Part shown: positions 55,390-64,000 of the stretch, one piece after another
How positions within the stretch are numbered: the first letter of the stretch is position 1
How the letters are laid out: each line of letters starts with the position of its first letter
Assembly: GCA_015143295.1 (NCBI GenBank)
Contig: CM026557.1
Location: 29,979,760-30,043,759 of the forward strand
DNA: 64,000 bases
Direction: 5' to 3'
DNA from: Tetracentron sinense
Taxonomy: Eukaryota; Streptophyta; Magnoliopsida; Trochodendrales; Trochodendraceae
The notes under the pieces: generated by a model
What the model saw: only the letters and a program-made list of their open reading frames with translations
Told to the model about the DNA's origin: nothing
The model's database searches: none
Position numbers and translations under genes: made by a program

Positions 55390-57110
55390 GAACCCTACTA
55401 GTCAATGAGTATTTGGCTCGAGTGTTGATTGATACCGGGTCTACTCATTCATTTGTCTCATCGAGTTTTTCAGAAGGCTTTTCTATAGAGCCAAGTCAGC
55501 TAGAACCGGAGTTAGCCATTTCGACTCCTCTCGGCAAAACAGTATTGGCAGATAAAGTGTATAGAAATAGTGTGGTCCAAGTTGGAAGCCACGAGTTGGC
55601 GGTTGATCTCATCGTCCTTGGATTCCAAGACTTTGATGTTATATTGGGAATGGATTGGTTAGCAGCACATCATGGGCATGTAGCTTGCTTTGAGAAAATG
55701 GTACTCTTCAAGCCAGTAGAAGGAAAACCATTCCACTTTCGCGGGTTGAAAAGTAGATATATTGCTCGTTTTACGGCGTTGAGCTTAGCTAACCCCGAGG
55801 CAAAGGACTCATTGACTATTCCGGTTGTGAGTGAGTTCCTGGATGTATTTCCAGAGGAGTTGCCAGGATTGCCTCCAGACAGGGAGATTGAGTTTGTGAT
55901 CGAGCTTGCACCAGGCACAGCTCCTGTTTTCAGGGCTCCGTATAGAATGGCCCCTATTGAACTCAAAGAGTTAAAGACCCAGTTGGAAGAATTACAAGGT
56001 CTTGGTTTCATTCGACCAAGTGTCTCACCGTGGGGTGCCCCGGTGTTGTTTGTTAAGAAGAAAGATGGCTCGATGCGGATGTGCGTCGATTACAGGCAAT
56101 TGAACAAAGTCACTAGAAAGAATAGGTATCCCTTGCCTAGGATTGATGACTTGTTCGATCAGTTGAAGGGAGCGAGATTTTTCTCAAAGATAGACCTTCG
56201 ATCGGGTTATCACCAGTTGAAGATTAAGGTGGAAGATGTTCCCAAAACTGCTTTCAGGACTCGGTATGGACACTACGAGTTCTTGGTGATGCCTTTTGGA
56301 CTCACGAACGCGCCGGCAGCCTTTATGGATTTGATGAACCGGGTGTTCCGGCCATATCTTGATAGGTGCGTGATTGTATTTGTTGATGACATTTTGGTCT
56401 ATTCCCAGACACGGGAAGATCACACACGCGACCTATGCCTTGCTTTGGAAATGCTAAGAGAGCACAAGCTATACGCCAAACTTAGCAAGTGTGAGTTTTG
56501 TTTGGAAGAGGTGGCATTCCTAGGCCACGTTGTTTCTATAGAAGGTATCTCGGTAGATCCAAAAAAGATCGAAGCAATTATGAGTTGGGCGAGGCCCAAG
56601 AGTGTTACCAAGATACACAGCTTTCTTGGGTTAGCAGGCTACTACAGGAGATTCGTAGAGGGTTTCTCTAGCCTTGCAGCACCGCTCACTTACCTGACAA
56701 GGAAGAACCCCAAGTTTGTATGGAGTGATAAGTGCGAGATCAGTTTCACGGAACTGAAGAAGAGGCTTACTACAGCCCCTGTCCTTACTATGCCATCTGG
56801 ACCTTATGGGTATGAGGTGTATAGTGATGCCTCACACGTTGGACTTGGGTGTGTACTCATGCAGCACAAGAAAGTCATTGCCTATGCATCGAGGCAATTG
56901 AAGGAGCATGAGAAGAATTACCCCACGCACGACTTAGAGCTGGCCGCAGTCGTGTTTGCACTCAAGATCTGGCGACATTACTTATACGGGGTGAAATTCT
57001 ATGTGTATACGGACCACAAGAGCCTCAAGTACCTCTTTTCCCAAAAGGAATTGAATCTAAGGCAACGGCGTTGGATGGAATTTTTGAAAGACTATGATTT
57101 TACCATTTAA
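55390..57110 (+). pseudogene. Element L protease, reverse transcriptase and RNase H
   Basis: Protease: [12 protein letters not shown] with an intact [56 protein letters not shown], catalytic FVDDILVYS. RNase [40 protein letters not shown]. The frame ends at TAA 57108-57110, where relatives have Gln (CAA) before YHPGK; it is otherwise the best preserved Ty3 pol in the window. The 30 codons before 55390 that look open are intron sequence. Confidence 0.95.
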
Positions 57111-58527
57111 TACCACCCGGGTAAAGCAAATGTAGTGGCTGATGCTTTGAGTAGAAGACCTCCGGGGTTATTAGCATGCATGTTAGTGCAGGAATGGAAG
57201 CTACTTGAAGACTTGGCAAATCTGGACATTAGTGTGAATGACTCTGTTCGTAGTCCTATCTTGGCAAATGTCACGGTTCGGCCATACATTATAGATTTGA
57301 TCCAAGAATACCAAGCCACGGATGCTGAATTGTTGGCTTATCGGGACAAGGAAGTTGCTAAGGGTAGTGAGGACTTCTCTCTCACTAGTCGGGGTGCTAT
57401 CACATTCAAGGGAAGGCTGTGCGTCCCAGCCAATGCAGATCTTCGAAGAGAGATTTTGGATGAAGCACACCGTTCGAAGTACACAGTGCATCCAGTGGGT
57501 ACAAAGATGTACCGGAACCTCAAGAGTCACTTTTGGTGGCGGAATATGAAGAGGGAGGTTGCGGAATATGTAGCACGGTGCTTGGTGTGTCAACAGGTAA
57601 AAGCAGAACACATACGGCCCGCAGGTCTATTACAGTCCCTTCCGATTCCCGAGTGGAAATGGGAGAACATATCCATGGATTTCATAGTTGGCTTGCCAAA
57701 GACGGCAAGGGGCTCAGATGCGATATGGGTAGTAGTGGATCGTTTGACGAAGTCCGCTCACTTCTTACCTTACCGAACTACTTTCAACTCTAGTCAGTTA
57801 GCCACTTTGTACATCAAGGAAGTGGTGAGGTTGCACGGAGTGCCCGTTAGTATTGTGTCAGATCGGGATCCAAGATTCACATCACGATTTTGGAAAAGCT
57901 TCCAGGAGGCTATGGGTTCCCGACTTGATTTCAGCACCGCTTTTCATCCACAGACGGATGGACAAACCGAGAGAGTGAACCAAGTCATTGAAGACATGCT
58001 TCGGGCTTGTATGTTGGATTTCAGAGGCAGTTGGGAAGAGCACTTGCCTTTGGTTGAATTCGCCTATAATAACAGCTATCAGGCGAGTATCCAAATGGCA
58101 CCATTTGAGGCCTTGTATGGGCGAAGTTGTAGGTCTCCTCTCTATTGGGATGAGGTAGGAGAAAGGAAAGTACTTGGTCCGGAGTTGATTGAGCAAACTG
58201 CAGGCACAGTTAAGATCATTCGGGATCGATTGAAAGCCGCTCACGATCGCCAGAAACGTTATGCGGACACGCGCCGTAGGGACTTGGAATTTCAAGTAGG
58301 GGATCAAGTTTTTGTGAAAGTATCTCCTAGCAAAGGGATCATGAGATTTGGAAAGCGAGGCAAGCTCAGTCCTCGGTATGTTGGGCCTTTTGAGATTATC
58401 ACACGAGTTGGTGAGGTTGCTTACAGGGTAGCTCTCCCACCTCACATGGCCGCAGTTCACAACGTCTTCCATGTGTCTATGCTTCGGAAGTACATTGCGG
58501 ATCCTTCGCATGTCATAGACTTGGAAC
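57111..58527 (+). pseudogene. Element L integrase
   Basis: Continues in phase after the TAA with [16 protein letters not shown]. Zinc region: EAHRSKYTVHPVGTKM and CLVCQQ (HHCC complete). Core: MDFIVGLP, VSDRDPRFTSRFW, FHPQTDGQTERVNQVIEDML (D, D, E intact). C-terminal GPF module: YVGPFEIITRVG, AVHNVFHVSMLRKY. Interrupted at codon 464 from 57135 by solo LTR M; the distal part resumes at 60712 in phase. Confidence 0.95.
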
Positions 58528-60706
58528 TGTTGGACATATATGCCCTCGAAAGCCAATAAGAGACTTTTCTATGTTGATTAGACAAACATCATATTCACAC
58601 AACCAACTATAAAGGGTATTTATATTAATTACTGTCTCATATGATGATGACATAAAGTTCCATAGGTAACATTGTAGGAAAATCATGCAAAGGTTGCGTG
58701 GAGATATGATTTTCCGGTTCCTTATAAACCTAATATTGTTCGAAGCCTCTAGAGTACTGGTTGGGCGCCGTACTTCATCATGGCTTGCACATGTGTAGTT
58801 CTATGAGATAGTGTGATGAATCTCATTCACAGAGAGTGGTGACTCTTGACTAACATGTGAGTATATGTAGCAAGTACATAATACTGAACGGGGTCACTAG
58901 TGGATACCCTATGGAATACACTGTCAGATTGTATTAGGGTTATCCATTTGACAAATTGTCCTTAGACCTGAGAGGTTAACATTTTCTCAGACATTTGTCT
59001 ATATGGCTTTGATGTGCCAATCGGCAATGTCCAATACACAGGACTAACTCCGGGTATGTTGGGTCATGTACACTATGTTTGGAGAAGTGTGTAAACACTC
59101 AATAAGGAATCCACAACTCCTTAATTGGAGATAATGATATCAAGGTGATACTTGTTGAACTGAACTGTTAAATCCAGTACTGGTGCTTTTCGGTAAAATG
59201 GTCTTTATCGAAGTTGATATTTTTAATATGGAAAAGTATGTATAAATATATATGTCAGTTCTTTTCTAATGTTTCTTCAAAAGTGTTTTGGAGGTTCAGT
59301 TCAATGAAAAGTAATCATGAGAAAGAGTTCTATTCATAAGTTAGGGACTAAGACAGTGGAATAGTTCCAATCCCGGAAGCTTACATGTGATATCGGAATG
59401 TGGAAGGATTTATTTGTAAATATATTGTGAGATGGTACTTACAAGTAATTCTCTAATTTCTGGAGGTTAATTACATTGTGTTAATGGACATTAATTGTGA
59501 TTGGTGGAAGTCCAGGGACTTAGATAACATTCTATGATCCTAATGGAGTTTTAGGAAAGGTGTTTCCTAGTAACAATGCTTCAACCAAAAAGGTGAAGTA
59601 CTTGGTCCCACAACCGGAAATAGGAGATCCCTTTAGATCCCACACACAAGGACCTTCTTAAAGTATTTAATTTAATTTATAATTAAATTAATTAATTTCT
59701 CTAAGTAATCACTATATGGTATAGTGAAGCTCTAAAAGGTGGAATCACATTAGATGTGAAAAACCAAATGGGTAGGACCCATTGGGAATTATTATAAAAG
59801 AATAATTCAAGTGACCAAGAGGGTTTTGGAAACCCTTTGGGCGTGTAGAGTGGGACCCACCTAGGGTGGGACGCCCACTTCAAGGAGGAATAATAATTGT
59901 TATTATTTTAATTAGTTTCTAATTAATTAACACCTTATTGGATAAGGTTAGTTAATTAGTTACTAATTAAAGATTCCCTAATTGTTAGGGATTCCATTAG
60001 TTAGTTACTAATTCAAGATTCCTTATTGGATAAGGATAAGATTAGTTACTAATGGATAAGGTTGGTTTCTTTTAAGATTAATCCTAATTGGATTAGGAGA
60101 ATAATCAATAAAGGAAACTATTGAGGAATCCTAATTGGATTAGGATAAGGTTAATGAATTATAATTGGATTACAATTCAAGCAACCAAGAGAGAACTTAT
60201 ATAAAGGATTGGATGCCCAGCCCTTTAATATATATAATTCTCCAGAATTTTTTCTTCTCTCACTCTCCTAAAAAACCTCACACCCTCCCCTCTCTCTCCT
60301 TGAGGTGTACGGTCACACCCATCTCTCTCTTCTTTTGTCTTCTTGATTGGATCTTGAGGAAAAGCAAGAATTCATCTTGTTCATCAAGAAAGGTTCTTGA
60401 TCAATAAAGATTGGATCTTTATTCAAGATTCCTAGAGCTGGAAATTTGGAAGGGCCATTAGCTTCCATTAGAGAAAGCTTTAAAGGAAATAGAAGGTTCG
60501 TGTGAATCGACAGGAGACTTGACACTTGTGAAGTTTTGCGAGTACTATTCTAACGTGGATTTGACTTAACAATTTCAAAGTCGCAAAGGTGAATGTTATT
60601 CTAACCTTCATTGAATAAAATCAATTAGAATCTTAGTCAGATCTTGGGATTCGATGTATGCCCCCCAAGAACTGTGTTTCTAAAAATAAAAAGAAGCATA
60701 CTTTCA
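58528..60706 (+). mobile_element. Element M: solo Ty1/copia LTR in L pol
   Basis: 2179 bp, TGTTGGACATA to CATACTTTCA, TSD GGAAC at 58523-58527 and 60707-60711. Over most of its length it aligns with the reverse complement of the B LTR (for example, GGTGAAGTACTTGGTCCCAC near 59593), so it belongs to the same Ty1 family or a sister. TATATAAA at 60198-60205 is the likely promoter. Tandem words AATTAGTTACTAATT and TCCTAATTGGATTAGGA recur between 59880 and 60170. Confidence 0.95.
60198..60205 (+). promoter_or_regulatory. TATA box of solo LTR M
   Basis: TATATAAA in an otherwise AT-rich stretch, followed within 100 bp by a CT-rich leader. Typical of the U3/R boundary of Ty1 LTRs. Confidence 0.6.
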
Positions 60707-60711
60707 GGAAC

Positions 60712-60899
60712 CGTTGGAGATTCGAGAGGACCTTACCTTGATTGAAAAGCCGGTTCAGATTTTGGATCGAAGAGATCAGGTGCTTCGCAACAAGACAATC
60801 CCTTTGGTTCTTGTGCAATGGCAACACCATGCCCGGGAAGAAGCTACATGGGAGCGTGAAGCCGAAGTCAAAGCAAAGTACCCAGAATTAATTGAATGA
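60712..60899 (+). pseudogene. Element L integrase tail with chromodomain
   Basis: Begins in phase with 58527 once M and one TSD copy are removed. Encodes EIREDLTLIEKPVQILDRRDQ, then the chromodomain-like PLVLVQWQHHAREEATWERE and ends KYPELIE, stop 60897-60899. Matches the tail of C. Confidence 0.92.
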
Positions 60900-60985
60900 G
60901 TTTTTGTATAAGTTTGTATATGACTTGAAATTTTCTTTTTGGTTTGTAATGCAAGTAGCGTCTAAATTTCGAGGACGAAATTTTT

Positions 60986-60999
60986 GTAAGGGGGGAGGA
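60986..60999 (+). other. Polypurine tract of element L
   Basis: GTAAGGGGGGAGGA directly before TGTAGAGCCCC, preceded by the conserved GAGGACGAAATTTTTG. Confidence 0.93.
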
Positions 61000-61532
61000 T
61001 GTAGAGCCCCGGACCTTTTCACATTTAATGCATGACACTTTCGTTGCCATTTTACCTTTAAAGAGGTATAATTAATAAATAAGGAAGAAATTGGAAATTC
61101 CGAAATGTCAGAAATGTTCCTTTTCGAAGTACGAACCCAACGCAAGTTGAATCGTCAAAATCGGACGAACGAGTCAAAAGATATGGCCAAAACAGTCTGG
61201 ACCTGCAGGCAATCGATCGCTCGGTCATGCACTTGAGGACGAGCTCTGGAGAGGCACTAAGGATGTAGCTCGGAAGGCACTAAGGACGTAGCTCGGAAGG
61301 CACTAAGGACGTAGCTCTGATAACGTGCTCTGACAACGTGCTCTGATAAGGCACAGACAACGCATAGACAACGTACTCTGATAACGTAGCTCTAGCTCTG
61401 ATAACGTATACGTTGTGCATCCGTTGTGCAATAGACAACGGGTACGTCGTGCAGCAGACAACGTGTACGTTGTACAGCAAACAACGTGTACGTTGTACAG
61501 CTCACGACGGGCACGTTGTACATAAGACAACG

Positions 61533-61758
61533 GACAACGTGTTCGGCACTATTCACAGCACAACGTGTTCGGCACTATTCACAGCACAACGTGTTCGGCA
61601 CTATTCACAGCACAACGTGTTCCGCACTATTCACAGCACAACGTGTTCGACACTATTCACAGCACAACGTGTTCGGCACTATTCACAGCACAACGTGTTC
61701 GGCACTATTCACAGCACAACGTGTTTGGCACTATTCACAGCTCAACGTGTTCAGCATT
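61533..61758 (+). repeat. 26-bp tandem array, L 3' LTR (8 copies plus partial)
   Basis: Eight full units and a truncated ninth, one fewer than the 5' LTR. Preceded by the ACAACG/CGTTGT mosaic (61240-61532). Confidence 0.93.
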
Positions 61759-63162
61759 CGTGTTTTTGCAGAAATTTCAGTAAGGGTATTATGGTCTTTT
61801 GGTCGGTTCACTCTTACCTTAAGAGTTTAACCCGAGCCTTTAGGGCTCATTCTCAACACTTAGAGGATTTGGGGGATTAGAAGAGAGGAGAAAGGGTTTC
61901 CTAAGCTAGGGTTTTGCTTTTGGAGAAGAATCAAAGGGGTTTTGAGACCCTAGATCACTTCAAGTCCGGTTTTTCTCCAAGATCACGGCTCAAGCACTCG
62001 TGGAGAGCGTTCCCCAAGCTAGGGCAGCACCTCACGGTCGTTTTTGGAAGGGGTTTCTTCCTCATTTCTTCAAGGTCGGTACTTCTTACTACCCTCCTAG
62101 TTATAGTTCATCTTTTCCCTTTATTTCTTTTGATTTTCTTTCATTTACACATGTGCTATGAGATGGATGGTTGTGAATGGTGAATGGAGATGGAATGGGC
62201 GATTGGATGCCAAGGGTTGTGTGGTGATGATTAAAATGGGGAGGGCATTGTATCCATAATAAACACACCTTTATGATGTGAGTAAACTCACCTAGAAAAG
62301 CATGATTTAGGTTTAAATGAATAATGAATAATGAACACACCATGTTTGATGAAATGCCAAGGTGAATAAAATGAGTTGTAAATTAGGAAATGCATGCCTA
62401 ATAAATTATGAATATTGCTAGGGCCTATGATAGGGTGTTTTCTTGCTTTCCCTAAATGATATGAATATTACATTGCTCAATCATTGATGTTATATGTGTT
62501 GTGAAATTACCCAAATGTCATATTTAAATTTAAATGCAAGTATGTACACGGTTCCCACGAGCACGGCATGCATGACATGATTTATCGAGGTTTTCAAAAA
62601 CATGGTTAGAGGTGGGACATATCCTACAATAGGTTTTACCTCGCTTTTCACAAGAAAAAAAGAACCAACATTCCACGAGGGGTCTCCCCTCACTCACAAG
62701 TGCATATCATGAAGAAGGGCCTCCCTTCCCTCGCAAGTACATACATATCATGAAGAAGGGTCTCCCTTCCCTCGCAAGTGCATTGCATAAAGAAGGGTCT
62801 CCCTTCCCTCTCAAGGCATCTCTCAAGCGCATCTCACAAGGATATCTCACAAGTGCATCTCACAAGTTACATGATCACAAGCAAGCACGCATGACATGCA
62901 TGACATGACACGTACGACACGCTCGACAAGATCAAGTAAGACAAACACGACAAGGTTTCAAGTACGAAAAGATATTTCAAGCCAAGTCAAGTGCACGATG
63001 TTTTCAAGAGGTTTTATCGGCTTTCTACGAAATACAAGCATGATTATAAATTGCTTTACTTCCTTGTATGATATGAATTGTTTCCGTCTAACATATATGA
63101 ATTGCTCCTGATTTATGTATTGCCATTTTTATGCTATGACTATTGGTTAGTATTTGGTACCC

Positions 63163-63313
63163 GCTGAGTATTCCATGCTCAGCCGTACTTCTTATGTCGG
63201 CAGGTTCTGAGGGAGCTGCTGCTCCATTTGATGTTTATGCTCCTGGTCCATGGGTGGAAGAGGAGTATGTCGAGGAGCCTTTGGAGGAACCTCCCGTAGA
63301 GGGTTATCATTAG
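63163..63313 (+). CDS. Stem-loop and acidic LTR ORF, L 3' LTR (39 codons)
   Basis: Stem-loop 63163-63183, ATG 63194, same peptide as the 5' LTR copy, TAG 63311-63313. The one visible difference, TAC to TAT in the core Tyr codon, is silent. Confidence 0.47.
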
Positions 63314-63612
63314 GTAGTGTTAGATTCTGAGTGGATTGGCTGTGGGTGAGCATGAGTGATTATATCCATGTATTTTGGCGGGCATGTCCGCACTTTCTTT
63401 GTTTTGATTTCTTTGTATTAAACTTGGACCATGTGTATATACTTAGAGGTTGTTAGACTTCCGCTGTGTTTTATAGTTATGTTTCCGCTGTCATCCTCTA
63501 TTGTATATGCTCTGTGGGTTTTTGCAGGTTGGTTTGTCAAGCAAGTCATGTAAGCCATGATTAGTCGTCCAAAGTTTACTCTAACTCCTAGGGTGGGTTT
63601 TGGGTCGCGACA

Positions 63613-63684
63613 ATGATCCTCGCCAGTCAATGAATAAATCAGGATATCATCCACAAATACCACCATATAGCTATCCAGGATTGG
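63613..63684 (-). pseudogene. Element A reverse transcriptase palm fragment
   Basis: Encodes LDSYMVVFVDDILIYS, the RT catalytic box, then TGEDH, joining the fragment that ends at 50995 in phase across L. The duplicated ATGAT at 63613-63617 belongs to the insertion of L. It is cut on the right by N. Confidence 0.9.
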
Positions 63685-64000
63685 TGTAACGACCCGGATA
63701 TTTTTAGAAATAAAAATATTATATATATTCAATATATGACTGAATAATTAATAATTCATGGTATTATCTAAGTATATAAGACATTATATTACTTAATTAG
63801 GTGATAATGTAATATATATTAAGCTTAGTGTTAAAATAAGTATTTAACACTAAAGTAAATAGGATTATGACAATGGAAATATCCTAGGGTGATGCCCAAG
63901 TAATTAATAGAAGAATTGATCATGAGCTAAGAGGAGGACACGTGGCAAGTGCCACATGTCAACACCACAAGTGGGACGCCTAAGATTAACCAAGGATATG
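63685..64000. mobile_element. Element N: start of another LTR, continues past window
   Basis: TGTAACGACCCGGATATTT begins abruptly inside the RT code of A, with ATTGG (63680-63684) as the expected left TSD. The first bases resemble element I, but the rest does not match any LTR here. ACACGTGGCA-AG-TGCCACATGT at 63938-63959 is a near-perfect inverted repeat with a CACGTG box. Orientation cannot be decided. Confidence 0.75.

Larger units (their letters stand above)
50996..63612 (+). mobile_element. Element L: complete Ty3/gypsy chromovirus (Tekay/Del-like)
   Basis: 12617 bp including solo LTR M. LTRs 50996-53634 and 61000-63612, TSD ATGAT at 50991-50995 and 63613-63617. Primer site, gag, candidate intron, protease, RT, RNase H, integrase, chromodomain and polypurine tract are all present in order. 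The LTR lengths differ by exactly 26 bp, one unit of the tandem array. Six nonsense codons, all explainable as C-to-T, one frameshift and insertion M make it defective. Confidence 0.97.
61000..63612 (+). repeat. 3' LTR of element L
   Basis: 2613 bp, the same as the 5' LTR apart from one 26-bp unit and scattered changes. In the first 230 bp about six differences are visible, mostly C/T or G/A. Later kilobases show very few. Confidence 0.97.

Noticed and set aside
61914..62183. Frame of about 89 codons after the L promoter, also at 51936 and 28807
   Set aside because: It starts at TTG, not ATG, differs in frame and length between LTR families and runs across the donor-like site. The conservation is explained by LTR relatedness.

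Overview
This window is plant nuclear DNA, probably angiosperm heterochromatin, and consists entirely of nested LTR retrotransposons. I see no ordinary host gene, tRNA, rRNA, CRISPR array or bacterial operon. The plant assignment rests on Ty3 chromovirus and Ty1 polyproteins, tRNA-Met primer sites, 5-bp target-site duplications (TSDs) and TG...CA LTR ends. I cannot name the species.

Elements are lettered A to N. A is an old Ty3/gypsy element on the minus strand and the outermost host. Its pieces lie at 41994-43500, 50377-50995 and 63613-63684. Five insertions split it: B (Ty1/copia, minus, up to 41993), K (gag-only Ty3, minus, 43501-50376), L (Ty3, plus, 50996-63612), N (LTR start at 63685) and, inside L, the solo Ty1 LTR M (58528-60706). 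B carries three secondary insertions. C (Ty3, minus, 1-15120) lies in its 3' LTR. G (solo Ty3 LTR, 16732-30699) lies in its pol gene and holds H, a nearly complete Ty1 element with a third ORF (16780-27915). I (solo LTR, 33404-38183) lies in its gag zinc knuckle and holds J (solo LTR, 33862-36217). The 5' LTR of C holds three solo LTRs one inside another: D (8449-15003), E (9880-14282) and F (11110-13311). The deepest path A>B>C>D>E>F is six levels. Ten insertions have both TSD copies readable in the window.

C, L, K and the solo Ty3 LTRs belong to one Tekay/Del-like chromovirus group with long LTRs. Order in C and L is LTR, tRNA-Met primer site, gag, protease, RT, RNase H, integrase, chromodomain, polypurine tract, LTR. 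All copies carry disabling lesions. In L, every nonsense codon fits a C-to-T change.

The most unusual content is in the LTRs. (1) A cluster of CpG palindromes (ACCGATCGATCGGT and variants) around a conserved core is shared by the Ty3 LTRs and the LTRs of the Ty1 element H. Two palindromes recur with a TATA box just upstream of the third ORF of H. (2) In L and G the same slot holds a 26-bp tandem array instead, and in K it holds a different palindrome. (3) Every full Ty3 LTR has an AAG|GT donor-like site downstream of the promoter, a repeat-rich interval of about 0.7-1.25 kb, a stem-loop, an AG acceptor-like site and then a conserved acidic short reading frame with core PWVEEEY. (4) A 147/148-bp GT...AG segment sits between gag and protease in C and L, and its removal restores phase in both.
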